Assembly: GCA_030272585.1 (NCBI GenBank)
Contig: BSYQ01000005.1
Span: 496,001 to 560,000, forward strand
DNA: 64,000 nucleotides
DNA from: Bryopsis sp. KO-2023
Taxonomy: Eukaryota; Chlorophyta; Ulvophyceae; Bryopsidales; Bryopsidaceae
Direction: 5' to 3'
The notes beneath the pieces are model-generated. The model worked only from the letters and a program-made list of their open reading frames with translations. It did not search any database and was not told where the DNA came from. The position numbers were made by a program, and so were the translations under genes. This document shows, piece by piece, positions 1-11,061 of this stretch; position 1 is the first letter of the stretch; every line of letters starts with the position of its first letter.

Positions 1-973
1 GAGGCATCATCCAAGTTTTTATCCACAGACTTTTTCAAAATCGACATCGACATCCATTTGGCATGCTTGACTATTTTTATGTTGAACAGATTTCCCAGTT
101 GCAGCGGCCTGGTGAGGGGCGACTTAGGATTGCAGCATAAAAAGCACTTTTCTTGCCCTGCTATGGATTGCTAGATGGTCCTTCATCAGGTTTCAAGGAA
201 ACAGAAAGAAGCCGAACTCCAACAACATTCGAATGCATTCAGTGGATTTTGGTGAGCACCCAACAAACATTTAAACCGTGAAACCTGTCACTGACTATCA
301 AGAGCATGTGCTCACGAGGGGTGAGGGAAAAGCACTGCTGATTGTTGGTACTTCTTCCCATGACCGCGCGTGGAATGAAGCGGACTTCCGCCACTACTCC
401 CCTCTTGATATTCTATTCAAACGACAATCCATCAGAATCCAGAGTCCCAAAAATACATCCAGGTGTTTTCATTTTTTTTTTTTTGGGGGGGGGAGACCTG
501 GGAAGTATGCTTTGTCAAGTCCACTTTTTCTTTTTCTTTTTGCAGTCGTTTGTTTTTATGTGTTTTCTCTGCAGTTTTAAAAAACGATGTACAAATCCAT
601 TAGGAAAGGAAATGGAAGAAGCCAACAATATGAAGGCATTTTGGCAGTTTTATGTATCGATATCTTGTTTTGGTTTCCCTGAAGTCTGTTGTCAGCCTCC
701 TGATGATTTGAAGAAGCGGTATTTTTGTGTACCTTGTATGTTGGATGTTTCCTGTGGCCTATGGACTGCTCCAACCACCATGCCTTTCCCGACCCAATGC
801 ATCAAACCACATGCGAATGATAATTCATTTCGCTGCTTCCCCCCCCGCCCCCCCCCCCCCCTTCCAAATAGCTGCAAGGAAAAAACAATGTACATAAAAA
901 AGAATCAGAAAATCTTCGGCGCAACATCGTAAGAAAGCACGAGTCGAAACCGAAATAAAAAAAAGATGTATAC
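1..973. other. Non-coding sequence, no gene recognised
   Basis: No recognisable gene, repeat family or RNA. The stretch holds homopolymer runs (T then G near 470-490, a long C run near 841-860) that keep some frames open by low complexity. Short open frames on both strands here have no family resemblance. Confidence 0.4.
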
Positions 974-1276
974 CTGAGCCTCATCCAGTTTTCTGATGTC
1001 AGTGGGGTCTTCCTCTGGTTGCTGCTTGCTGGGACTGCTTTCACAGCAGGCTGAGTCAGCGTGGTTTTCTGAGTGGAGTGCACAGAGATGAAATCGATCA
1101 AGGAATTGAGTTGATGTCCGACCACCAGTGCACAACAAGCCATTGGGGCGGTCCCACATTTTGAAATCTACCCCAACAGATATAGAAGAATTTTTTTCAT
1201 TTTGAAGGCAAAAAAATGGTATATGAGACTCAGCTCCCTGAATGTCCTGGATCGGCGAGGTTTTGAAAACCTGCAA
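974..1276 (-). CDS. Candidate internal exon of unknown gene
   Basis: An open minus-strand frame ends at a good donor (CAG|GTATAC, boundary at 974). The last residues, rich in Ser, Glu and Asp (ESSPSKQQPEEDPTDIRKLD), look like a real hydrophilic segment and not low-complexity noise. The upstream boundary is not clear; the frame is open back to about 1276. I recognise no family and see no partner exon nearby, so the function is unknown and the call is tentative. Confidence 0.25.
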
Positions 1277-2086
1277 TCGTAAAAAGTTAAGTGAAGCTAA
1301 GAAAAGTGACAGTTTTTGAAAACTACTAGTGCATATATTTATACAGGGTCATTGATCCAAAAAATACAGATGGAAGAGGAAAAGCAGCCCCACCTGCATT
1401 CCATTCAAATCTGAACCGTCTGGCTTAAAATGAACAAAAACGAGTTGGCCTGATTTCAATGGCAAAATTAAGGGTTCCATCTCCAGCCAAGCGCCCAGTA
1501 CAGTTATAATATTTTATTTTATTTATACCAGAATAGCACTCCTGGCAGCCCTTTTACTGGTCGCCGATGCACATCCTTGCAAAAAAAAATGAATTTAAAA
1601 ATATCACAATAGAACAAAACACTTGAAAACCTCTCCCTTTCCCCCCAGGGTTGTTTCTTAAATAAAGAAAAATGGAGAAAAAAAAAGAAAAATAAAGGGC
1701 TTCTTCCGTGCTCAATATATTGGTTCCCACAGCGCAGAAAAAAAAAATGGAAAAGTGGTCGATTAGCCAGGAGTGGCTACAACATGGGGCTCTTTTCAGA
1801 AATGCAATCTCCCCCTACTCTCTCTCTCTGGATCCAAGCCGACGAGGACTAGACGAATGATAAACGCTCACTTTGTTGTTAATAGCTAAGGCCGCCATGG
1901 GAAGCACTTGCGCCGCCAGCGCCGCCAGGGACACCACCCCCAGCAACACACCCGCGACGTACGCACTGACCTGAGCAACCAACACCTGGAAAAAACATCC
2001 CCCATTCAGAACCCCACATGTGCATATCGAATTAGCAGATCGCTATTCGGGCACCCACCGCCTTCAGCCTGACGAGGCTGGAGCTG

Positions 2087-2190
2087 TGCGATGTACGATG
2101 TTGATGGCGGGCTCTTCCAAAAAAACCCCAATACGATGTGCTGTGAAGTCGACAGGGAGCGACGGTGCTGCAAACCCCTTGAAGCCATCC
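2087..2190 (+). repeat. Left member of inverted repeat flanking copy A
   Basis: Contains GATGTTGATGGCGGGCTCTT and TACGATGTGCTGTGAA followed by a GGTGCTGCAAACCCC block. The reverse complement of the same block lies at about 8,990-9,078. Further copies are at about 44,583 and 45,656 (plus) and 52,137 (minus). Both dynein-bearing units are therefore flanked by the same imperfect inverted repeat. Confidence 0.7.
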
Positions 2191-3920
2191 CACACCTACG
2201 ACAACAAACAATAGCTGGAGCGCGGTCTGCGTGGGCTTGATTTATTCACCCAGGTTGGAAAAACGAAAACAGCACCCCAAGAAGTGTTTAATGTCTTCGG
2301 GGAATCCAGTTTTTGGTGGTGTCAGTCTACGTGCGGTGGAATGGTATGGACCGTGCCTAGGGTAAAAGAGTTCTCTTGACGTCGAAAGTATGGGATGGGG
2401 GCAATCTAAAAGGCCCTGAGCTGGGCCCCGATCGCCAATACACAGCGGTGAGTGTGTTTTGATCGTCCGCAAAAACCTGCGTGGATCGAGACGTCTTTCC
2501 CGTTGCGCATTTTTGGCAACGATTTTCGCTGTGCCGCCAAAATCATGCAGACTTTTTTTCCTTCTTCCGGTTGCTCTCGTTTTAGTCGTTGGTGTGTTGC
2601 ACATCGCTAGATCGTCGGAGAAAGAGCCAGAGGGGAGATAGCGTTATTGATAGAAAGGGGATGGGGGCGACCTACTGCACCAGATCGCAGCCTGAACATC
2701 TATTTTCCATTGTGAATGTTTTGTCGTGTTTGCATGAAGAAACTTGACGCCAACGCCAGACCAAGCAATGTTTTTTGCGGAAATCCCGCAGCTGTGAACG
2801 ACAAGGTGGCGGCTAGGACATCAAATATGGGGAGAAGGATACTCACTCAGAAGGAAAAAAAATTGCCAAGCCGCCTTTCCTGGTAGTACCTGTGGTGGGT
2901 TTATTGTTTCGCGAAAACATTTTGCACAGGCCATACCAGCCTACCTACACCATCGATTCGCTTGTATTTCTTCTGCACGTTGACAGACGTCAGTTTCCGC
3001 CCGCTTCACATTAACTCGTGCGCATGGTTTGGCATTAAGGTTTTACAGCATTCACAGCGGTGATAAGAACACAATCAATCTTTTTGCAGATGAGGGCTGT
3101 TGGGGCTGTGGGGAATTCTTTCGAAACGTACCCGGACTTACTGATGTTGATTCAACAAACCAGTTTTAAAACGGAAACAGAAGACCAACCGATGTTATTT
3201 TTTGGGGGTGGAGTGGTATGGGCCAAGGCTCGGGGAACCCGATTCACACGACGTCGGAAGGTACGGCACGAGCCCCGATCGCCAATACACAGCGGTGAGT
3301 GTTCTGAACCACGTTTGCGTGGATCGAGGGGTGTTTCCCACTTCGTGTCCAAACTGTTTCGGTTTAACGGGCGATTATCACTATACCGACAAAGATGTGC
3401 TCGACTTTAGCGTTGCAGGCGGAAACAAATCGGGCCAAAAGGCGCTGCACCCTCATAAGGCCGCTTTTTTCAAATCTTTCGGCTTGAAGCTAAGAACTGC
3501 AAATTTTTAACTACGTGTTGTTTCTGACGAGGAGTTTTTCCTTCTTTTTGCACGCAAAGGTTTCACCACAAGCCGTCCGATCGTGTGCGTCTGTGGAGAC
3601 AGCCAACATGGAAAACCCCTTCCATGAAACACATGGCGACTTGCTTTGCAGTTTCTGGACAGAATTAAGCAGCGAAAGTGAAAGATCAAGACAACAGACA
3701 GACAGTAGAAGATCTACAAAGGGATCTTGCTGGAAACTTTTTTTTTCAAGGCTCACAGGTCGTCATTAGTCGATAGATTTGGTTGGAAGGATGGGTTCTG
3801 GCTTTTGTTGAAAAAGGATTGAAAGCTTTGGGAAATTGATTTACATTTTTGGTAGATTATTGTAAGAGTTATAACCTTGATACCATTCTGAAATAATGGT
3901 AATAATGGTAGTCGATAGAA

Positions 3921-3945
3921 GGCGGCACTGGGAATCGAACCCAGT
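3921..3945 (-). other. tRNA T-arm / box-B-like relic
   Basis: On the minus strand this reads as a perfect 5-bp T stem around TTCGATT (CTGGG-TTCGATT-CCCAG), followed by TGCCGCC, matching the pol III box B consensus GGTTCGANNCC. No matching acceptor 5' half, D arm or anticodon arm exists upstream, so it is not a tRNA gene. Copy B keeps it at about 46,641-46,665 with a stem-breaking change. It could be a tRNA-derived SINE or tRNA fragment. Confidence 0.45.
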
Positions 3946-4011
3946 ATTAACCACAACCTCAGACCGAAAAAAACAATAACAAAAATAACAAGATAAGATT
4001 TCAGTTACAAG

Positions 4012-7000
4012 TTACAAGTGGCCTCTCTCGGACAGATATTCTTCCAATGCAAAATAGAAACACCGGATCACACTGGCTCGGTGTAAATTTTCCTGAAAAA
4101 TGAATTCGTCTTGGAAAATCTTAGAATCCAGCTCACAATATTCTCCGACATAATCGCGATCCGTCCATTCATCCTTGTCAAGGGTCACGTCGTTTTCTTT
4201 CAACAGATTTTTTTCTTGCATGGTGACCTGGTGACTGAGACGACTCGGAGGTTTCTTGCGCGATTGTCTGGTTCCGAACGGATCCGATTCGACAACCCAA
4301 ATTTGTTGTGATTTGGGAGGTCGGCCGATGGATTGTGTGGAGGAGTTTGGGCCTGCGAAATGAGGTTGAAGAGAATTGAGGATGAGAGGCCTCGGGCGTG
4401 AGGACCAGCCGTAAACCAAGATGTTATGACGGGAAAGTGAGGGTGTCACCATTCTTTGGGGCTGGTGCTGGGCAAATTCCAGAGTTGGACGACGTGCAAA
4501 CATCAAATGTCGTTGCCGAAGACACTTGTTTGGCGTCTGGATTTAACAAGGATGTGGAAGGCTCTTCATTTGCTCCGGCGACAGTAGCCACATCCACCAC
4601 GCCATCCACAACGAGATTCCAAGGGTGAAATGTGGGTTCAGCACACTTTTTCTGTGCACCCAAGTCATGTTTGTGTTAGTTTGTGTTCAGTATCTAATTG
4701 AAAGTAGAATCTGATTGCAAGTCTAATCGAGGCCACAATTCACTGTAAGGGTTGAAAGGTTCAATAATAATGATAATAGTGACCTTGATGAGCTGTAAGC
4801 ATGAGTCTTCCAGGGCTCCAGCTGAATTACCCAAGAAGACTTCTCTTTCCTCTTTGGTCTGGGTGAAAAGCAATCATTAGATCCACAGAAACACAAGCAA
4901 TCATCCTCACAAATCTGCCAGTATATTAGATCATTTGATGAAAAAAAATCCAGGCAGTTGCACACCTTCACAATTGCTTTTGGGGGATAATGTGGATTCC
5001 GCAGCTTTGCGGTCATAGCGAACTTGAAATCTGGATTGTAGAGATTCATATTGCCGTGATCCTTGATCACTTGGATGGTGCCTGATGCACTGTTGGAGTT
5101 CCCAATGCATTTGGTAGCTTGCCCTCGCTGGTCGATTATCAACGGCCATTGCCTTGTTTTCGGGACGACCACAGCGATATCCTCCACCTTGAAGAGGGAA
5201 AAAAGCATTTGTCCCAGATCAATACAAGATGAAAGATCATCAGCAGTCCCCAAAAAAACAAAAAAACAAAACAAAAAAGCACATCCATGATCGTTTCACA
5301 ACTTCAACCCTGGATCGAGTCAATAAAGAAAAACAGGTGCAATACCAAACAACGAACCTCGGACATCATTGAATTCTCAACATGGCTGGCTGACATAGGT
5401 TGTTTGGCCAGTTCAATTTCCTCCTGAACTTTGGCCTCCAGCTGGATGAAGACCTGCAGGTCTTCCATCATTGCCTGGGCTTTTCTGACTTCGACCATTG
5501 TTTTGGCCACTTTTTCGTCTGCTGCATTCAAGGCAGCGCGCTTGGGGGGGACCTACGAGCATCCACACAAAGTTCACTATGCAACCAAATCTATTTCCTG
5601 CCAGATTTCGTAGGGATAGTGTTTGTGTCTGTTGGATTTACCTGGAGGGCAGAGTGGTGGTAGGAGTAGATGGCCCGCACCCACATCCAGATCCCCGTGC
5701 ATGCTCTCGACGCCCTTCGGACGCTTTCAGCCGTGACATCCTCGCCCTGGATGTACACAGCCACTCTCCGAATGGTGCTCCCCTTGATGCTGTCCCTGTC
5801 CAAGGCCCTCAACCTGTCCAAGAGTTTGGAGGGATCGCTCAGCAGCTTCCTTGCCACGCTCCAGCTATCGTCTGGTTTTTTTCCTGCAAACAAAGGCATA
5901 AAGCTCAATAAACAACCCTGATTTGACTTACAGAAAGGAAGGAACACAAACAAAGCTAACAACAATAACAAATGGAGCACATCTCTGATTTTTCCCTTAC
6001 CCTTGGTCTTGAAGTTGAAGTTGATGCCCAACAGCACCATCACTGCCTCCATTGTACGTTTGACGGTCTTTGGTGGGTTCGATAACGATTTCAGCTCCAC
6101 AAGATCCTTTCGAGATAACTTTGGAAAATGGACACAATTTAATGCATCCACAGCTCTTTTCAAATCTTCTTGGGCAACATCCACCATTGCTCTTGCTCCT
6201 GTCAGCTCCTTCTCCTTTTGAGCGATGATTTTTTCTGCCACCATCACTTGATCCACCTATTTTCAGCAAATCCATGGTAAAAAAGACACTGAAATTCTCA
6301 CATCATCGTGCAAAAATTTTACAGAGCTTTGTTTCCTTTTGTTTTCCTGACCCCCCCACCCCACCCCGCAATCCCTTTCAACCATTGCCAAAAAAAAAGG
6401 AAAGAAGTTGTTTTTGAATTTGCTGCAAACCTCATCGAACACCGGCTGCAAATCTTCGCGTTCGCACACCTCCCTGAGTGCATCCAATCCAGTGGGACTC
6501 TGCTGACTCCTCCTGCCCACACCCACCAGCAAATTCTCCTGCGGTGGCATTTCCTTCACCAGTTTGTTGGGAGTGCTGAGAGTTTCAAGTATATCATCGA
6601 TCCATTCCTGAGTGTTTTCCTTAAATTCATCGATGGTGGTTTCAGTCCCCTTTGCTTCTTGATTCCCACAGGAATGCAAGCAGCTTTTTCCAGTAAATTT
6701 CTGACTGGGACCCATCATGGCACACAATCTTGACAGTATCTTCCTTTTGTTCGGCAACTCATAAGTCCCTTCAATGATTTGTCAATGCAATCATCATCAC
6801 ATACCCCAACAGAAGTTTATGATCAAGATTCTCTGTGCAACGTGTCATGTCAGCCCACCCACTCTTGAGTGATTACCTGGTTTGCCAAGATTCAAATCCA
6901 GCTTTTTTTGCTGCGCCGGAGCTCCACCAGAATTCAAGTCCCCAGATCCCACAAGCATGCTGTAACATCGATCCGGCAGTTTTAATGAATTTCCAAAACA

Positions 7001-7386
7001 CTTGCAGCCATATGCAATCGAAAACTGCCATCATTACAGCATTTCATCATTGTGGTACCTGATCTGAGCAATCCCTTCGAACTTCCTTGGGCTCGCGGCA
7101 ATTTCCATACTCTTCTCCTCCAAGAGCTTGATGAATGTTCCCAGCATATCCGAGTATTTTGCTGGCGAAGTGCATCTACTGAGCACGTTCAAAAATCTGC
7201 CCGAGATCTTCTCCACACATTCGTGGACGAAGGAAAAGTTCACCACGTCGTTGAGCAGAAGGGGGTACTCTTTCTTCCCCAGATCCACTCCTGCACAGAT
7301 GTCCAAGGCAACTGATCGAAGAGCTCCCGATGGCCACTCCCGGAACCAGTCAATCCTACAGCAATCCACCCACGATATAAACGCCA
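4012..7386 (-). CDS. Dynein heavy-chain stalk/AAA5-like gene, copy A (chimeric, multi-exon)
   Basis: Minus-strand exons run downward in coordinate. Exon 7,059-7,386 carries CCRIDWF and a helical segment matching the AAA4-to-stalk entry of dynein heavy chains. Exon 6,001-6,256 (ends at GTAAGG) is stalk coil 1 with LKSLSNPPKTVKRTMEAV. Exon 5,642-5,883 is the microtubule-binding tip (ARKLLSDPS, RASRACTGIWMWVRAI). About 5,344-5,545 is coil 2. About 4,985-5,190 resembles AAA5 (WPLIIDQRGQATKCIG, NPDFKFAMTAKLRNPHY). Two exons between IDWF and coil 1 (about 6,880-7,010 and 6,430-6,757) are not normal stalk; one has LLVGVG, reminiscent of an AAA P-loop but lacking GKT/S. The 3' end (4,012-4,206) has an unrecognised conserved C terminus ending in a stop. 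No AAA6, buttress or full motor ring follows, so a dynein-derived chimera or decaying fragment is likelier than a working motor. Confidence 0.6.
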
Positions 7387-7449
7387 CTATGGGAAAACCC
7401 TCACTGTGCGATGTCCATCAAATATTCATCTCAGAGCGACGCTGAACGT

Positions 7450-8140
7450 CACCGACGGTAGACCCCAAAAAAAGCGCGCAGCGTGGTCCAAAACATTGCA
7501 TAGCAAAGGAATTATTTGGAACGCGATGTGCAATTCGAACAACATTCTGTTCCCGGATTTTTGTGCGATTGTTTTTAAGACATTGCACACTACATGTTTC
7601 CCAACATTAACGTTCACCATCTCTTGGGGGAGCACATCCCCACGAGCAGGACCGGCAAAACGGTAGATCAGGACCGGTTCAAACGATATACGTACATGGT
7701 CATCTTCGTCGGGCTAACCGTCAAAGCCTCGTCATCCATATTGCGTGCCTCGTCGTCCATATTGCGTTGTTGCGTTGTTTCACTGTTTGTTCGGGTATCT
7801 GATTGATTTTCTTGTCACCTCAGACACAAATCTTCGTCACTTTAACCTAACTTCTTAGGTGACCCAGAGACGTTGAGTGAAGAGGTATTAGACCTTTTAT
7901 ACTTGCAACGCGCAAGGAAATTTCTGTCACAAATCACGTGACTTTAATTCACGTGATTTTTTACTTTAATAAAAATGTAAAAAGATATGAAGATTGGGGA
8001 TTTGGAGAAACAGACACACAGATCTTGACCAATCACAAACACAAATTACATAGTAGAACAATCACACACAAACAAACAAACGAACATAAATTACATTGCG
8101 GTCGCCTCTCCTATTACAATGCTCTACAACCCCAAAAAAA
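7450..8140. other. Spacer upstream of dynein-like copy A
   Basis: No gene recognised. It contains a short tandem duplication (CCTCGTCGTCCATATTGCGT, near 7,730-7,765) and CAAACAAACAAA runs near 8,070. Much of it is shared with copy B at about 50,590-51,150. As it lies 5' of the dynein-like exons on the minus strand it could hold regulatory sequence, but no TATA box or element stands out. Confidence 0.35.
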
Positions 8141-8145
8141 ACCAA

Positions 8146-8589
8146 TCACACAAAGCTCGAGTTCACCCCGAATATTTTGAATATTTTGAAGGTCGGAGTC
8201 CTATATCTGGAAGCCCAAGTTGAAATCGAATGTTTGTCGCTGTTGGACGCGAATGCTTGAGGTCGCCAGCAAGAGGGATTGAATTGAACAACGGACACTT
8301 CGGCCACCGCCGCTCCACCTTGCAACGCACTCTTGATTTCTGCACAGCAAAAAAAATTAAGCAATTTCCCCAACAAAAAAGCGCAGCGCTGTCGAAACGA
8401 AAACGACGAGCGAAACCTTGAAAAAAACAAATACCATCGTTCTCTTGTCCCTATTACCGAAGAAAACCGTAGTGTTGCTTTTGCACATACTCCCATCAGC
8501 GAAAAACGTAGGACATAAAAAAGCGATACCGGTGCAAAATCCCCAAACACTTCTGCCCAAACCCGAGAATTATGCAGAGTAGCAGCCAC
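8146..8589 (-). CDS. Hypothetical ORF conserved in duplicated copies
   Basis: A minus-strand frame begins MAATLHNSRVWAEVFGDFAP. The same start recurs at 51,659 (minus) in copy B and, inverted, at 45,061 (plus) in the left palindrome arm. Conservation of start and first 50 residues is expected from recent duplication alone, and opposite-strand frames over the same DNA are also open, so coding status is doubtful. No family is recognised. Confidence 0.2.
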   Translation of the reverse strand: MAATLHNSRVWAEVFGDFAPVSLFYVLRFSLMGVCAKATLRFSSVIGTRERWYLFFSRFRSSFSFRQRCAFLLGKLLNFFCCAEIKSALQGGAAVAEVSVVQFNPSCWRPQAFASNSDKHSISTWASRYRTPTFKIFKIFGVNSSFV

Positions 8590-8989
8590 GCAGAAAAATA
8601 AAAATCACCTCCCTACCTTATCGTTTTCCGCTCGTTTCCGATCCCCAAAAGTCGGGAATTTCGAGATACAGCTACAGGGAAGGGAATCCCACGCGCTACA
8701 AGCTGGATCACGGCTTCATCGTTCGACAGCGCACTTTCGTGCTCTCTTCCATGTTCCTTAGAACGCGATCCAGCGATCGGACAGACCGCCGCCGTGTCAA
8801 TCAAAACTAGACAGGCGTCCAACCCACTCTTTCGAAGACATTTCTGCCATGAAGCCTAATAGGGCTCGCCTAGGCGTCGAGTGTTTCTGTACGCAAAAAA
8901 CAAGGATTCCCACAAGCCTCCAGCGCCTGCGAGGGTTTCTTGTCGTTCTGTTGCGACGATTGTGGGGTGGGTGTGGGATGGGATTTTGA

Positions 8990-9078
8990 GGGGTTTGCAG
9001 CACCGCCGCTCTCTGTCCGTTTCACAGCACATCGTACTGGGACTAAGAGGCCGCCATCAACATCGTACATCACAAGTT
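8990..9078 (-). repeat. Right member of inverted repeat flanking copy A
   Basis: Reverse-complement relative of 2,087-2,190, roughly three quarters identical by eye. Sequence outside the pair is also shared with copy B, so the inverted repeat need not be the exact boundary of the duplicated unit. Confidence 0.65.
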
Positions 9079-9411
9079 CTTAAAAAAACAAACAAACAAT
9101 CAAAGATTACACACAGAGAAGCTTAAAACTCTTTAGGGTGGTCAATTGTTTGTGCAGTGCTAATAAAGAGTGGATGAGGAAATACCCAGATGGGACATAC
9201 CCCTTGCATGAAAATCTCAAACACCCGAAGCAATTTTCAATTTTCAAACCCACTTTCCAGATGTGCATCTCAGCATCCTTCCTCTTTTGATTGATCAGCA
9301 ACCAATCAGCTAGGGGAATTAAATTGGGTGAACAATCAGAAATCAGCGTTAACTGGCTTTCCCCGATAAATATATTATATGTTTTTAACTTTTTTGAGCA
9401 TCAGAGGAGCA

Positions 9412-11061
9412 TCAGAGTGGAGATCCTTCTTTGGGAGCGGGTTTAAGGCCTCCAAAAAATTCGGCCGGGGATTCCGACCAGTCATTCTTCATCCACCTTG
9501 GTATCCAGAGCCAGGATATTACTAATAATTCTTGTAATTGAACTCTACACGGCTGGTTGAGGATTTCAGCAAAACTCCCCCTCCAAACCACTAGTCTGTG
9601 GACCCGTTCCCACTGTGATACTTGCCCCACATTCTGCTGCTGAAGAAGAACAATTGAACAAAATTATCCCACTGCTCCTGTGAGGGCTGACAATGCACAG
9701 TCCATGCGAATCCAATCAACTTTCCCCAAGCACCAAAAAGTGGAATTTGATACCAAATTTGTGCAGCTCGGCCTGAATGTCATTCCACTTCCCACAAGAC
9801 ACTGGTGTGGACGGAATCACGTTCACACCCTGTTGAGATCTGCTGTTTGATTTTGGCTCAGAAGTTCCAGGTTCGCCAGGGTGCTTCATTTGGGGAATTC
9901 GATTATGTACTGCCCACATCATCCGGGGTTGGAATTGCAACCCCGGATGATGTTTGCTCATTTTGATTTCCAGGTCCTCTAAAAAATTGTACCTTGCTGC
10001 TTCTGTTGGATGCACTTCAGGCATCAAATCCCTGTCTGACTCTTCCCAGCCAGGGATTTTCGATTCGATTTGAATTCTATCATATGGCTGTCAGCGCGGG
10101 GATATCCTTCACGTCGAGGTCTCTGGCTGCCCTCTGAGCATCCTCATTCATGAAATTCATGAAAGCGCACATTCGTCCAGCGAACATAACCATCCTCCAT
10201 CGACCCACATTCCTCGGAAATCGACTTCAAGATGGATCGAGGCAATCTGATGTTCAGATTTCCCAACCACAGGTTTTTGCTGCCAGTATTGGGTCCTCAG
10301 TTTCCAAAAACAAATCAGGGAAGAGACATGCCTTCCCAAGAACCACCCACCCCACCCGGGGAAACCAAACGAGGATCAGCGCCGAGCATTATCGTTTTGG
10401 GCACCCACACCTGTACTTGTACATATTGGGTTCGATCTGAAGTGATGTTTCATAGAAATGCCTGTGGTCATCCAGATGGCGTTCCACACTGTCGCATCGA
10501 ATGATTGCCTCAGAAACGATCCAGGTCCTCCAGGGTTTTTTACTCCCATCGGTGATATTGGCTTGTCCCAGACTTCCTACCCTTCTCCAGCTTGCCCCTG
10601 TGGATGCCGCTGATCTGTATCTCGGTGGGTTCGAAAGCATCGGCATCAGGTTACTTATAGAGGGTGGTGAGAGACCATCAAGAGGGAATGATGTGGGTGG
10701 TGGACCATTGGCTGCTATTGGATCGCTTTTCTTCCCTGTATCATTTCCGATGAGGCCAGTGATTCCACTGGAGAGCCAATGCACCAGATTACAATCTGGT
10801 GATTGTCTTCTTCCCCCTCTTTTTGTGCAGTTTCTCCCCTATTGTTCATCCCAGGACGTGCTCGACTCATACTGTCCAACACCCATCAAGGAGGTCCATC
10901 GGGCGGGGAACTGATCTTTTGGTCATGTGCCCCTTCAATCATCGAGGGGTTGGGGTATTATTTTCACAGAAGATATCTTTGATTCTCATTTAGAATCAAA
11001 ACAATTCTCTGTGCTCCTTTTTCTCATTTTTTGTCCACTGTTTTGGCGGGTTGCTTATTTT
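9412..11061 (-). other. Possible decayed exons, unassigned
   Basis: Minus-strand open stretches at 9,412-9,630 (WRGSFAEILNQPCRVQLQEL), 9,716-10,027 (KWNDIQAELHKFGIKFHF) and 10,389-10,784 look protein-like. The first two recur at about 52,690-52,800 and 52,870-52,990 in copy B, disrupted by stops there. They may be exons of the dynein-like gene whose 5' part lies at 13.6-16.3 kb, but I cannot assign them to a family. Confidence 0.25.

Larger units (their letters stand above)
1640..9815. repeat. Segmental duplication copy A (direct repeat of copy B)
   Basis: This segment is collinear with about 45,265-52,970 in the same orientation: shared leader with CT-rich run near 1,800, dynein-like exons, flanking spacer and tail. 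Several exon pairs differ by a constant offset near 42,880. Copy A has extra sequence at about 2,640-3,270 that repeats the motif CGATCGCCAATACACAGCGG (2,429 and 3,279). The copies are clearly diverged (substitutions and small indels), so this is older than the LTR insertions and the inner palindrome. Its ends carry an inverted pair (about 2,087-2,190 and 8,990-9,078). Confidence 0.85.

Noticed and set aside
3921-3945. tRNA gene
   Set aside because: Only the T arm and one acceptor-like strand are present; no anticodon or D arm within 100 nt upstream.
6430-6600. Functional AAA4 ATP-binding site (LLVGVG)
   Set aside because: No GKT/GKS follows, and the exon lies after the IDWF segment, the reverse of the order in a dynein motor.
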